The position numbers were made by a program, and so were the translations under genes. This document shows, piece after piece, positions 7,514 through 17,587 of a stretch of DNA of 64,000 bases. The notes beneath the pieces are model-generated. The model was not told the DNA's origin, ran no database searches, and was given only the letters and a program-made list of their open reading frames with translations. The stretch's first letter is position 1. Each line of letters starts with the position of its first letter. Source of the stretch: Allomuricauda sp. (GTDB taxonomy: Bacteria; Bacteroidota; Bacteroidia; Flavobacteriales; Flavobacteriaceae); the NCBI RefSeq assembly GCF_013911645.1, contig NZ_JACESV010000001.1, positions 1,054,001 through 1,118,000 of the forward strand, given 5' to 3'.

Positions 7514-10500
7514 ATGAAAAAAATTAAACCCGTGTCGAATCATTGGTGCACCATTGCCCCATTGTTCGATTTAAAGATGAAACTCACACTCACATTTTTT
7601 CTTATCGTATTTTTTCAGATGCAGGCGGAAACCGGTTATGCCCAGACCACAAAGATAAGCCTGGACATGGAATCTGCTACCGTTTTTGAAATTATTGAAC
7701 AGATAGAGTCAACTACGGAGTTTAGGTTCTTTTACCGCAGTGAAGAACTCAATGTGGACAGGAACGTTGACATCCATGTAAACAAGGAGCGGATTGAAAA
7801 TGTGCTCCAAAAAGTTTTTGCAGCCTCCAATGTCCAATTCAAGATAATCGATAGGCACATCGTGCTCACCCGAAGGCAAAATACGCCCGCTCCAAGCCAT
7901 CAGGAACAGGCTGAGGAGGAGCAAGAAACCCAAATTTCTGGAAAGGTGTCCGATAAAAATGGTGTTCCATTGTTGGGAGTGACCATAATTGTCCAAGGAA
8001 CCCGAAAGGGAACCACCACCGATGAGAATGGAGAATACCTGATTGGAGCGGACCAAGGCGATGTTTTGGTCTTCAGCTACATTGGATTCAAGACCAAAGA
8101 GATTACCGTGGGTGTTGAAAATGAGATCAACGTGACCTTGGAGGAAAGTGCCACGGAACTGGGAGAGGTGGTCATCCAATCCGGGTACCAGGCCATTTCC
8201 AGTGAACGGGTCACAGGCTCCTATTCCACTTTGGACTCGGATGATTTTCAGGCACAACGGTTGAACAGCCTTGACGCTGTGCTGGAAGGTAGGGTCGTCG
8301 GACTTCGTGACGGGGTCGTTCGGGGCGTGACCTCCATGAACGGCTTGACCACTCCCTTGTTCGTTATTGACGGTTTTCCCGTGGAACAGACCAGGTATAA
8401 CGCGAACTATACTTTGGAGGAAAACCTACCCAACATCAATATCGAGGATGTGGAAAGCATTACGGTACTTAAGGATGCGGCGGCAACTTCGATATATGGG
8501 GCCCGTGCCGCCAACGGCGTTGTGGTCATATTGACCAAAAAGGCCAAGGCCGGTGAAACGAACGTATCATTCTCAAGCAATTTGACCCTATCTCCATACA
8601 AATACTATACAGGGAACTTGATCGGTTCCGATGCCATTGTTGGTTTCGAGAGGGATTGGGCCAATGGCAACCCCAACCTTGAAGGTGGGGGCGCGGCATC
8701 TTATGCCTCATCCTTATTGGACAATGCCGTATATACCAGCCAGGGAATGCAGACCCTGCTGAATTTTTACGCCGGCAATAGTTCAGAATCCCAAATGAAC
8801 AATACGCTCAATCGTTTAGCGGCATCGGGCTTCCAATTTTATGATGATTTGGATAGATATGCCAAGCGTGATCAATATTACCAACAGTTCAATGTCCGTT
8901 TCGGAAAAGCAACGGAAAACAACAGTTTTAATGCCTCAGCTACCTATAAGGACAATAAGTTCGAAGATATATACTCGGATGAGCAATCCCTGGGGATCAA
9001 CCTGAACAATTCGGCACAAATTACCGATTGGTTAACATTGGATGTGGGTACTTATCTGTTTTTCAACAATGGGAAGGAACAAACGTACAATGCCCTGAAC
9101 CCCGGATTCGTCTATCAGCCCTACGATAGGTTGGTCAATCCCGATGGATCTTCCTTTGTGTCAACGGCTGAATCCCGTTACAATGCCTTTACCCTACAGT
9201 CCATGGACACCTATGGACTGTACAATATGGATATCACGCCCATGGACGAGTTGGGCAGGAACTTGAGGGAACGCAAGAACTTTTTGAACAGGACCTTTGC
9301 CAAATTGAACGTTCAAATCAGTGATGCCTTTTCCTATAATGCCATGTTCCAATATGAGTACGGGGTTGACCGTTCAAATCAATTGAGAAGTGCTGATTCC
9401 TATGCTGTGCGTTCTTTGGTAAATGGCTTGGTGACCATCTCACCGACAAACCAAGCTATATATAATTTGCCCTATGGGGATATTTCCGACCGGAGCAACC
9501 AATATTCCAATGCCTACAATTTTCGCCAGCAACTGAATTTTGACAAACTGTTCAATAATGTCCATCACTTGAGCGCCATTGCCGGTACGGAGGTGAGACA
9601 TTCCAAATTGGAATATAGCGAACATACCCGTTATGGCTATGACTCCCAAACTTTATCCTATACACCGATCAATCAAGCGGATCTGCTGCAAGTGTATGGT
9701 TCTGTTTTTGGGGGATACATGACCCAAAATGATTTCTCGGCAGAAAGAGAACTGCTCAACCGTTATGTTTCTGTGTACGGCAACGCCGGTTATACTTATG
9801 ATTCAAGGTACTCGGTGACGGGAAGCCTGCGTTGGGACCGTTCCAACCTATGGGGTACCGATAATAAATACCAGAACAAACCGACCTGGTCGGCCGGTGC
9901 AGGATGGAACCTTCATAATGAAACCTTTATGGACAAGGCCTGGCTCAATAGGCTCAAACTACGTTTTTCCTACGGTATTGGGGGTAATATCGCAAAAAAT
10001 TCAGCGCCCTATCTAACGGCCAGTTACTCCGCCAATAACAATGTTGGTGGATTGCAGGGAAATGTTCTTTCCAGGCCCAATCCCCAGTTGTCTTGGGAGA
10101 AGACCACCACAACCAATGTCGGTATCGATTTTTCCCTATTTAAAAATAGGCTGAACGGAACAGTTGATTATTACCATAAGAAAGGAGAAGACCTTTTGGC
10201 CAACAGCAATGGTGTGCCAACGGAAGGATGGGGCTATTCCACCTATACCCTGAACAATGGGGAGATGGTCAACCGCGGGGTTGAGGTTTCCCTAAATGGA
10301 AGTATTTTAAGGACCGAAGATTTCTCTTGGGATGTAGGGGTCATGTTCGCCCATAACAAAAATGAGGTGACCTATGTCAATGTGGAAGCGCCAGTGTACT
10401 TTCTACAATTGGACTACCCGTCCGAATTTCCCAGGGTCGGAACCAACTATAACTCCATTTACGGCTACCAATGGGCGGGGCTGAGCAGTACCGGACTGCC

Positions 10501-11092
10501 CCAAGTGTATGATGCCGAACAGAATCCGGTATCCTATAATCCCGCAGATCTTGAGGCCATTGAGGATTATGGTACCACAGTTCCGATCCAGAGTGGATCG
10601 TTCAATACCTCCATAAGCTATAAGGACTTTTCACTTTCCGCACTGTTCATTTATGGGATGGGCCACAAGATCAGGAATACGTTCCTGCCCATGTTTGACA
10701 GTAGCTATTCGGGTGCGGCCGGTGGATACATTGCCAATATAAGACCGGTGAACAACCGCATCGAGGACAGTTGGAGGAATTCTGGTGATGAGGCCCGTAC
10801 CGATGTGCCGAGGGTGATCTATGAATATGATCCGGAGTACAGCTATGACCTAAGATCGATTTATTCCGATGCGAACATCAATATATTGGATGCTTCCCAT
10901 ATGAGATTAAGCAATGTGTCGCTGGCTTACAGCATGCCATCCGAGCTGGTTTCCAAAATTGGCATGAAAGGGCTACGGATCAACTTTAATGTGGAGAATG
11001 TGTTTACCCTGGCCAAAAGTAGGGATGCCAAGTATTTACTGGGCGGGTACCAAACCCCCAATTTTGTACTTGGATTCAATGTAAACCTTTAA
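7514..11092 (+). CDS. SusC/RagA-family TonB-dependent outer-membrane transporter
   Basis: This 1192-residue protein has a signal peptide ending near YAQT (residue about 44) and an STN signalling domain (about 48-100). A carboxypeptidase-regulatory-like domain follows (about 142-215, SGKVSDKNGVPLLGVTI). Next come the plug (about 225-345, VESITVLKDAAATSIYGARA) and a 22-strand barrel to the end. It forms the outer-membrane pore below the SusD lid, energised by TonB. The STN domain ties it to the FecR/FecI pair upstream. SusD follows 15 bases downstream. The substrate cannot be read directly. The M16 peptidase and thiol-disulfide proteins in the same gene run suggest a peptide, as for RagAB, rather than a glycan; no glycoside hydrolases are present. 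Confidence 0.95.
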   Translation: MKKIKPVSNHWCTIAPLFDLKMKLTLTFFLIVFFQMQAETGYAQTTKISLDMESATVFEIIEQIESTTEFRFFYRSEELNVDRNVDIHVNKERIENVLQKVFAASNVQFKIIDRHIVLTRRQNTPAPSHQEQAEEEQETQISGKVSDKNGVPLLGVTIIVQGTRKGTTTDENGEYLIGADQGDVLVFSYIGFKTKEITVGVENEINVTLEESATELGEVVIQSGYQAISSERVTGSYSTLDSDDFQAQRLNSLDAVLEGRVVGLRDGVVRGVTSMNGLTTPLFVIDGFPVEQTRYNANYTLEENLPNINIEDVESITVLKDAAATSIYGARAANGVVVILTKKAKAGETNVSFSSNLTLSPYKYYTGNLIGSDAIVGFERDWANGNPNLEGGGAASYASSLLDNAVYTSQGMQTLLNFYAGNSSESQMNNTLNRLAASGFQFYDDLDRYAKRDQYYQQFNVRFGKATENNSFNASATYKDNKFEDIYSDEQSLGINLNNSAQITDWLTLDVGTYLFFNNGKEQTYNALNPGFVYQPYDRLVNPDGSSFVSTAESRYNAFTLQSMDTYGLYNMDITPMDELGRNLRERKNFLNRTFAKLNVQISDAFSYNAMFQYEYGVDRSNQLRSADSYAVRSLVNGLVTISPTNQAIYNLPYGDISDRSNQYSNAYNFRQQLNFDKLFNNVHHLSAIAGTEVRHSKLEYSEHTRYGYDSQTLSYTPINQADLLQVYGSVFGGYMTQNDFSAERELLNRYVSVYGNAGYTYDSRYSVTGSLRWDRSNLWGTDNKYQNKPTWSAGAGWNLHNETFMDKAWLNRLKLRFSYGIGGNIAKNSAPYLTASYSANNNVGGLQGNVLSRPNPQLSWEKTTTTNVGIDFSLFKNRLNGTVDYYHKKGEDLLANSNGVPTEGWGYSTYTLNNGEMVNRGVEVSLNGSILRTEDFSWDVGVMFAHNKNEVTYVNVEAPVYFLQLDYPSEFPRVGTNYNSIYGYQWAGLSSTGLPQVYDAEQNPVSYNPADLEAIEDYGTTVPIQSGSFNTSISYKDFSLSALFIYGMGHKIRNTFLPMFDSSYSGAAGGYIANIRPVNNRIEDSWRNSGDEARTDVPRVIYEYDPEYSYDLRSIYSDANINILDASHMRLSNVSLAYSMPSELVSKIGMKGLRINFNVENVFTLAKSRDAKYLLGGYQTPNFVLGFNVNL

Positions 11093-11107
11093 TCAAAAAG
11101 TAAGATC

Positions 11108-12514
11108 ATGAAAAAAATATATACATACATCATATGTCCTTTGGTAATGCTTGTTGGATTCTCTTCCTGTGAAGAGTATTTGGACGATGTCCCCAAAGGA
11201 TCCAAGACCCCCATGACATTGGCTGATTATGAGGCTTTTGTCCGGAATGAATACACCAACCATACGGTTAATGTCAATCAGGCTTTGAACTTACTGAACG
11301 ATAGGTTTTTAAATGAGTCCACCCTGTCCTTCAGCCCTTTGGACAAGGCCAATTATCTATGGGACGAATCGGCAGATCGCATTGCCCTGAACCGTGCGGA
11401 CGAAACCACCTATTATGCGAGTTATGCCAGTATTTCGACCTTCAATTTGATCATTGAAAACGCGCTGGCCACTACCGAAGCCTCGGAAGGGGAACAACGT
11501 GTGCTTTGGGCACAGGCCAAAGTTTTACGGGCCATGAGTTATTTTAATCTGGCCAATTTCTATGCGGACACCTATGAAGCTTCCAACGCCACTGACAAAC
11601 TTTCGGTGCCCTTGATTACGAGCGCCGATATCAACGCGCCGAGCGAGCAGGTGAGCATACAGGAGATATACGATTTTATGGTGTCTGACATGGAAGAGGC
11701 CCTGCCTTATTTGCCGGAGGAATCTGTGACCGTGCTACACCCCAATTTGGGGACAGGTTATGCCTTTTTGGCACGGCTTTATCTTCAAATGGGGGATTAT
11801 GATGAGGCGCTCGCCAATGCCAATCGAGCTTTGGGAGAAAATAACAGCTTATATGACTGGACAGCCTATTATCAGGCCAATGCAATGGTCATTGAGGATC
11901 CCGAATCCTACGTGAGTACACCTTCGCCCATGGGGTTTGATTATGTGGAGAGCTATAATTTCAGACACGGTGCGGTTACCCGGATCACAACGGAAAACAA
12001 CATTCCGGCCCACCGTGCGCAACGGTTTGAAACAGGCGACGCCCGTTTTCTTTCAAGGTGGAAGGTCAGGACCGTGGGAGCGGAGACCTTCTACAATTCC
12101 ACACTTTCAGGGTATTTCAATTATGGGGGCATCACCACGGTGGAGGTATATTTGATCAAGGCCGAATGCCTGGCCCGCGACAATCAATGGGGAGCGGCCA
12201 TGGATATCCTTAACCAGGTCAGAAAGACCCGGATTTTACCTGAATCCTATGCGGACCTGACCGCAAGTAACGAAGCCCAGGCCATGGAGGCCATCATGAA
12301 AACCAAGATGAACGAACTCATTTTGACCTTGATTCCCTTTTGTGATGCCCGACGGTTAAATGCCGAGGGCACCTATACCGTAGGTCTTTCGAAGGAATAC
12401 AATGGTGATAGCTACACATTGAGCCCGGAATCACATTTGTGGACCATGCCCTTCCCACAAGGGGCAGTCGATAACCCTGGTAATGGGACCATTACCCAAA
12501 ACGTGGATAAATAA
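11108..12514 (+). CDS. SusD/RagB-family outer-membrane lipoprotein
   Basis: This 468-residue lipoprotein has lipobox Cys21 (LVGFSSCEEYLD). The SusD fold of TPR-like helices is visible in RVLWAQAKVLRAMSYFNLANFYAD and NLGTGYAFLARLYLQMGDYDEALANAN. The RagB-type C-terminal domain contains YLIKAECLARDNQWGAAMDILNQVR. It binds the substrate at the cell surface and caps the SusC pore. It directly follows susC and precedes the TlpA-like gene by 17 bases, so the three should be co-transcribed. Confidence 0.93.
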   Translation: MKKIYTYIICPLVMLVGFSSCEEYLDDVPKGSKTPMTLADYEAFVRNEYTNHTVNVNQALNLLNDRFLNESTLSFSPLDKANYLWDESADRIALNRADETTYYASYASISTFNLIIENALATTEASEGEQRVLWAQAKVLRAMSYFNLANFYADTYEASNATDKLSVPLITSADINAPSEQVSIQEIYDFMVSDMEEALPYLPEESVTVLHPNLGTGYAFLARLYLQMGDYDEALANANRALGENNSLYDWTAYYQANAMVIEDPESYVSTPSPMGFDYVESYNFRHGAVTRITTENNIPAHRAQRFETGDARFLSRWKVRTVGAETFYNSTLSGYFNYGGITTVEVYLIKAECLARDNQWGAAMDILNQVRKTRILPESYADLTASNEAQAMEAIMKTKMNELILTLIPFCDARRLNAEGTYTVGLSKEYNGDSYTLSPESHLWTMPFPQGAVDNPGNGTITQNVDK

Positions 12515-12531
12515 TTAGAAATACGCTAAAA

Positions 12532-13713
12532 ATGAATAAAAGTATATATACCATAATCGGAATGTGTTTGCTGCTCCTTATTGCTTCCTGTAAGCAAGAA
12601 GGGACAAAGCTCGATAATGCATTCGAACTGGAAGGGAACATAGTTGGCCTGCCAGAGGGAACGGCGGTCAAACTTGTACCCGGCGCAACCCATTCGAACG
12701 AACCTGCCATTGCAGAGACCACAGCCAAGGAAGGTAAGTTCAAGTTGACCGGAACACTGGAAGAACCCCGCTTTTTCTATTTGGTTTTTGGGGACAATAA
12801 GGGAATGATACCTGTTATGCTCGAAAACGCACAGGTCGAGGTCACGGCCACGGCCACGGTGGATGATCCCAAAACGGGAAGGATAAGCATTTCCCAGGAA
12901 AACATATCTGGATCTGAAGTCCATGGGTATTACAAGAAAATGACGGCCTTCAAAAAAGAACTTGAAAGCGATTATACCTCCATGCGCAAAGCCACGGAAG
13001 AACTTGCCAATTTGCTGGGCAATGCGAGACGCAAGGGGGACAAGGAGCTTCTGGATTCCCTTATGGCCACAACCGCATATGAGGAAATGGATAAAAAGGA
13101 AAAAGCATTTTTTGGCAAGGTGGAATCCACGACCAAAAAATTGATTTCTGACCATAAGGATTCTTGGTGGGGTCCCTTTTTCATGATGCACCAGTACACG
13201 TATTTGACCCCCGAGCAAGCACCTATCTATGATGAGCTTTCCGAAGAGGCCAAAAAAAGTTATTATGGGAAGTTGGTCCATGAATCTGTATATCCCAAAG
13301 GGTTCATCGGAGAAAAGGTATCCAATCACAGTCTTAAGGACAAGGATGGAAAATCCTTTGATACCGAAAACATTATTTCCGGAAAGAAGTATGTCCTGAT
13401 TGATTTTTGGGCGTCTTGGTGCGCCCCATGCCGCAAGGAAATCCCCAATCTTAAAAAAGCCTATGCGGACTTCTCGGACAAGGGCTTCGAAATCTTGAGT
13501 GTTTCCATAGATCAGAAACATGATGCCTGGATCAAGGCTTTGGGCCAAGAAAATATGAGTTGGCCCAACCTTATCGATACGGGGAGCATGAGCAAGGAAT
13601 TCAAGGTAAAAACAATACCGGCCACATTTTTGGTGGACGAAAATGGTGTCGTTGTCGCTGAGAACCTTCGGGGAAAAGCATTGGATGATAAATTGGCCGA
13701 GCTGCTGAATTGA
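12532..13713 (+). CDS. TlpA/ResA-like thiol-disulfide oxidoreductase lipoprotein (DUF4369 + thioredoxin)
   Basis: This 393-residue lipoprotein has lipobox Cys20 (LLLIASC). A DUF4369-like N-terminal domain spans about 28-135. A helical linker follows. A thioredoxin-fold domain spans about 255-393, with the active site WCAPC (Cys297, Cys300) and the cis-proline region KTIPATFLVDENG. It acts in the periplasm or at the outer-membrane inner face to reduce disulfides. The electrons probably come from the DsbD encoded next. It closes the SusCD transcript: a strong hairpin terminator follows at 13839-13871. Confidence 0.9.
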   Translation: MNKSIYTIIGMCLLLLIASCKQEGTKLDNAFELEGNIVGLPEGTAVKLVPGATHSNEPAIAETTAKEGKFKLTGTLEEPRFFYLVFGDNKGMIPVMLENAQVEVTATATVDDPKTGRISISQENISGSEVHGYYKKMTAFKKELESDYTSMRKATEELANLLGNARRKGDKELLDSLMATTAYEEMDKKEKAFFGKVESTTKKLISDHKDSWWGPFFMMHQYTYLTPEQAPIYDELSEEAKKSYYGKLVHESVYPKGFIGEKVSNHSLKDKDGKSFDTENIISGKKYVLIDFWASWCAPCRKEIPNLKKAYADFSDKGFEILSVSIDQKHDAWIKALGQENMSWPNLIDTGSMSKEFKVKTIPATFLVDENGVVVAENLRGKALDDKLAELLN

Positions 13714-13838
13714 TTCCTGAATTTAACAATAAAAAGAACGGGCAGATATCCAATAATGATCTATTGTTCAAATTTGCCCATACACCTTCCTGTTTACTAG
13801 TTATTTGAATTAGCCAAAAACTACAATTGGAAAATGGC

Positions 13839-13871
13839 AAAAGGGGTTGTTTTACCCAAACAACCCTTTTT
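13839..13871 (+). terminator. Strong terminator between the SusCD-TlpA unit and dsbD
   Basis: The 14-base arm 13839-13852 pairs fully with 13858-13871 (one G-T pair) around a five-base loop, with a T-run at the right arm. It lies 125 bases after the TlpA stop and 33 bases before the dsbD start. It would separate or attenuate transcription into dsbD. Confidence 0.75.
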
Positions 13872-13904
13872 GGACCATTGCCCTATACTAAACCTATAGC
13901 CATA

Positions 13905-15878
13905 ATGAAAAAATATATCGGCCTTGCATTGCTCTTGCTTTTTGCATGGATGGGGAATGCGCAAATTCTCGAACCTGTCAAATGGACAACCTCCGTAAAC
14001 AAAATATCGGAGACCGAATATGAACTGGTCGCCAAAGCGAGCATCGATGCAGGCTGGCATTTATACTCACAAACTGTCCCCAAGGACGGGCCCGTTGCCA
14101 CATCCTTTGCATTTGATGCCACGGATAGATCTTTCAACATTATTGGAGATACCTCTGAAGATGATGGCCATACGGTGTATGACCCGGTATTTGAAATGGA
14201 AATCAAGTTTTTCGAGGATGAGGCCGTGTTCAAACAACAGGTCGCTGTTGATGGCACCCTCTCCACTATCAATGCCATTGTGGAATATATGGTATGTGAT
14301 GATACGCGCTGTCTGCCCCCTGCGGAAGAGGCATTGGTATTTGACCTGAGCGGGCAGCGAGCCATTGAATCCAGCACCAATGATTATATGGAGGATAATG
14401 CTTTGCCCGGGACCGATGACTTGGTTGAAGAAGAAATGGGAGATGAAGACGGGAAAGGGCTATGGTCCATTTTTCTCATCGCCTTCATCTCCGGCTTTGC
14501 GGCCCTGTTGACACCCTGTGTGTTCCCGATGATCCCCATGACGGTCAGTTTCTTTACCAAACAGAGCAAGACCCGCTCACAGGGGATCAAGAACGCTATT
14601 TTTTATGGCATCTCGATCGTATTGATCTATGTGGTACTGGGATCGTTGGTGACCGCCATTTTTGGGGCGGATTCCTTGAACGCCCTTTCGACCAATGTAT
14701 GGTTCAATCTTATCTTCTTTATACTCCTCGTGGTTTTTGCGGCATCGTTCCTCGGGGCATTCGAGATCGTGCTACCGTACTCGTGGGCAAACAAAGTGGA
14801 CCAACAGGCGGTCAAGGGAGGGGTAATCGGCATATTGTTCATGGCTTTGGCCTTGGCCATTGTCTCCTTTTCCTGTACGGGTCCAATCGTGGGGACGCTG
14901 CTCGTCGAGGCAGCGGGCAAAGGGGGAATGGCGCCCATTATCGGTATGCTCGGCTTCTCTTTGGCCCTTGCGCTGCCCTTTATGTTTTTTGCCCTTTTTC
15001 CAGGATGGCTGAATTCCCTCCCGAAATCCGGAGGGTGGCTGAATTCCGTAAAGGTCTTTTTGGGCTTTTTGGAACTGGCCCTGGCCTTTAAGTTCCTCTC
15101 CAACGCCGACTTGGTATTGCAGTTGCATTGGTTGGAAAGGGAGGTGTTCCTGGCCATTTGGATCGCCATTTTCGGAATATTGGCCCTGTACCTGTTCGGG
15201 AAGCTAAAATTGCCCCATGATTCCCCCGTGCAACATATATCCGTGGGCAGGCTCGGATTGGGGCTGCTGACACTTGCCTTTACCCTATACCTTGTCCCGG
15301 GGCTTTGGGGCGCTCCCTTAAAGTTGGTCAGTGGTTTTCCGCCGCCCATGCATTACAGTGAATCCCCGAACGGGGTCGGGTTTGCGAGTACGGTAGGCGG
15401 GTCCTTTTCGAACAAACCTCTTCCCGAAGGGGCAACTTATGGTCCGCACGACATTGTGGCCTTCAAGGATTACGAAAAGGGGATGGATTATGCCCAAAAA
15501 GTGGGCAAGCCCGTCTTGATCGATTTTACGGGGCACGCTTGTGTGAACTGTAGGAAAATGGAGGAACGGGTATGGAGCGAACCGCAAATATTGGAGATAC
15601 TCAACAATGAGGTGGTGCTGGTCTCCCTTTATGTGGACGATAAGCGAGAACTGCCGGAAGACCGGCAATATGTTTCCGAGGCAACGGGGAAGAAAATCAG
15701 GACCATCGGGAACAAATGGAGCGATTTCCAGATCAGGGAATACAGGGCCAACGCCCAACCCTACTATGTATTGGTGGGCCACGACGGGGAAAAGCTCAAT
15801 GAACCTGTGGGGTACACACCGGATGTAGGAGCGTATGAAACTTGGTTGAGGCAGGGCATCGACAACTATGGACGGTAA
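13905..15878 (+). CDS. dsbD: DsbD-like transmembrane thiol-disulfide reductase
   Basis: This 657-residue protein has a signal peptide (MKKYIGLALLLLFAWMGNAQ). A periplasmic DsbD-alpha-like domain carries the pair Cys131/Cys136 (VCDDTRCLPP). Eight membrane segments (about 190-480) follow, with Cys205 (TPCVFPMIPM) and Cys324 (SFSCTGPIVG). A C-terminal thioredoxin-like domain has Cys546 and Cys549 (HACVNCRKM). It carries electrons from cytoplasmic thioredoxin across the inner membrane to periplasmic partners, most simply the TlpA-like lipoprotein upstream. An earlier in-frame ATG at 13827 would put 26 extra residues before the signal peptide and lies across the terminator, so ATG 13905 is chosen. 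The next gene overlaps its end by 11 bases. Confidence 0.92.
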   Translation: MKKYIGLALLLLFAWMGNAQILEPVKWTTSVNKISETEYELVAKASIDAGWHLYSQTVPKDGPVATSFAFDATDRSFNIIGDTSEDDGHTVYDPVFEMEIKFFEDEAVFKQQVAVDGTLSTINAIVEYMVCDDTRCLPPAEEALVFDLSGQRAIESSTNDYMEDNALPGTDDLVEEEMGDEDGKGLWSIFLIAFISGFAALLTPCVFPMIPMTVSFFTKQSKTRSQGIKNAIFYGISIVLIYVVLGSLVTAIFGADSLNALSTNVWFNLIFFILLVVFAASFLGAFEIVLPYSWANKVDQQAVKGGVIGILFMALALAIVSFSCTGPIVGTLLVEAAGKGGMAPIIGMLGFSLALALPFMFFALFPGWLNSLPKSGGWLNSVKVFLGFLELALAFKFLSNADLVLQLHWLEREVFLAIWIAIFGILALYLFGKLKLPHDSPVQHISVGRLGLGLLTLAFTLYLVPGLWGAPLKLVSGFPPPMHYSESPNGVGFASTVGGSFSNKPLPEGATYGPHDIVAFKDYEKGMDYAQKVGKPVLIDFTGHACVNCRKMEERVWSEPQILEILNNEVVLVSLYVDDKRELPEDRQYVSEATGKKIRTIGNKWSDFQIREYRANAQPYYVLVGHDGEKLNEPVGYTPDVGAYETWLRQGIDNYGR

Positions 15879-17361
15879 CAACTTTATAAGAGATCTTATG
15901 GAAAATATGTTGAACATGAACTTGGAATCACACTTTAGGGAAATCAGGGAGGGGGTGATCGGCAACGACACGTATTTTAGGTCCCCCTATGGAACCCAGC
16001 AGATCCTATATGCCGATTGGGTGGCTACCGGAAGGCTGTACCGCCCCATAGAGGAGAAGCTCATGGATGGTCTGGGGCCCTATCTGGCAAATACGCATTC
16101 CTATTCAAGTGAGACGGGCAAAGTGACCTCTGAAATCTATATGGAGGCCCGTGAACGCATCAAAGCGCATGTGAATGCCGTTGGGGATGATGTCTTGGTG
16201 ACCACGGGCAGCGGTATGACGGGTGCATTGGCCCGACTGCAGGGCATTATGGGCCTCAAAGGGGCACGGCCGTCCGACCCAAGGGAGGTCCCGATAGTGT
16301 TCATCACCCATATGGAGCACCACTCCAACCAGGTGTCCTGGCAGGAAACCATGGCCGATGTTGTGATCGTCCCTCCCGGGGAGAATATGATGCCCTGTCC
16401 GGACAAGTTGGACGAGCTGTTGGGGAACTATAAGGACCGGAACCATAAAATAGGTGCGTTCACCGCATGTTCAAATGTCACCGGCGAGCTGACCGACCAC
16501 AAGGGTCTGGCAAGGACCATGCATGCCCATGGGGGCGTCTGCTTTTTTGACTTTGCCGCATCCGCTCCCTACGTGGACATCGATATGCACCCTGATGACC
16601 CAGCATGTGGGATGGATGCCATTTTCTTTTCCCCGCATAAATTTCTGGGCGGTCCCGGCGCCTGCGGGATTTTGGTGTTCAATAAAAAACTTTGCCAAAA
16701 TGAAGTGCCCCAGATCCCGGGAGGCGGCAATGTGAAATGGACCACGCCCTGGGGAAAACACCGCTATTTTGAGGACTTGGAGACCAAGGAAGACGGGGGT
16801 ACACCGGGTATCATCCAGACCATTAAGGCCGCCCTTGCCATACAATTGAAGGAAAGGATGGATACGAAACTTATGGCCATAAAGGAACAGGCCCTGTTGG
16901 GGCTTTTTCGGGATGAACTCAAGGATCTTGGGGAAGTACAGTATTTGGGAAATGAAGATGCCCAACGTATCGGCTGTCTGTCCTTTAACCTAAAGGATAT
17001 CCATTATAATCTGGTGGTCCGTTTGCTCAACGACCGCTTCGGGATCCAGGTCAGGGGAGGATGGTCCTGTGCAAGCACCTTTGCCCATTACCTTTTCGGA
17101 CTGGACCGGGCCAGGTCTTCACGGATAATGAATGGAATTGACCGAAGGAACCTTCAAAACAAACCAGGGTGGGTCCGTGTCTCCCTGCATCCCATTATGG
17201 ACGCTGATGATGTAAAATATATTACAGGTGCTCTTCGGGAAATTGTACACAACAGGGAGCATTGGGGCAAGGATTATCGGTACAATCCCATGAACAATGA
17301 ATTTGAGTACATCCACGGGAAATATACAAGTTCGGAACACCATTCTTTTTTTGAACTGTAA
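15868..17361 (+). CDS. Class V PLP-dependent aminotransferase / cysteine desulfurase-like enzyme
   Basis: This is a 497-residue fold-type I PLP enzyme. The PLP lysine is Lys258 in SPHKFLGGPG. The aspartate and histidine regions are visible as THMEHHSNQVSW and GGVCFFDFAASAPY. A late Cys in RGGWSCAS corresponds to the flexible-loop cysteine of CsdA/SufS-type desulfurases, so cysteine or a related sulfur amino acid is a plausible substrate. It is about 90 residues longer than SufS. It overlaps dsbD by 11 bases if ATG 15868 is used; ATG 15898 would start 19 bases after dsbD. Either way it is co-transcribed with dsbD, which links thiol reduction and sulfur amino-acid metabolism. Confidence 0.85.
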   Translation: MDGNNFIRDLMENMLNMNLESHFREIREGVIGNDTYFRSPYGTQQILYADWVATGRLYRPIEEKLMDGLGPYLANTHSYSSETGKVTSEIYMEARERIKAHVNAVGDDVLVTTGSGMTGALARLQGIMGLKGARPSDPREVPIVFITHMEHHSNQVSWQETMADVVIVPPGENMMPCPDKLDELLGNYKDRNHKIGAFTACSNVTGELTDHKGLARTMHAHGGVCFFDFAASAPYVDIDMHPDDPACGMDAIFFSPHKFLGGPGACGILVFNKKLCQNEVPQIPGGGNVKWTTPWGKHRYFEDLETKEDGGTPGIIQTIKAALAIQLKERMDTKLMAIKEQALLGLFRDELKDLGEVQYLGNEDAQRIGCLSFNLKDIHYNLVVRLLNDRFGIQVRGGWSCASTFAHYLFGLDRARSSRIMNGIDRRNLQNKPGWVRVSLHPIMDADDVKYITGALREIVHNREHWGKDYRYNPMNNEFEYIHGKYTSSEHHSFFEL

Positions 17362-17587
17362 CCCTTTGTTCTCAATGAATTTAGAAATATCAAAGTAATG
17401 AAACATAAAACAACAAATGATTGCTAAAAGGTAATTGGAGTCTTGTAGGGTAAGCTTATTGAAGATAACACACATTAAATCCTGCTTCCCTACCATAAAA
17501 TATTTCATTTTTCTTTTTGAGTTAGTTAGGGGGCTGCCCACTTTTTGGGTGGCTCCTCAAAAAGAAGATGGCAAATCAGTAAAATCA

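Noticed and set aside
13827..13904. Upstream start for dsbD giving 26 extra residues
   Set aside because: It lies over a strong terminator hairpin and would bury the clear signal peptide starting at 13905.
17435..17587. Upstream TTG start for the M16 peptidase
   Set aside because: It adds 51 residues before an obvious signal peptide, so ATG 17588 is preferred.
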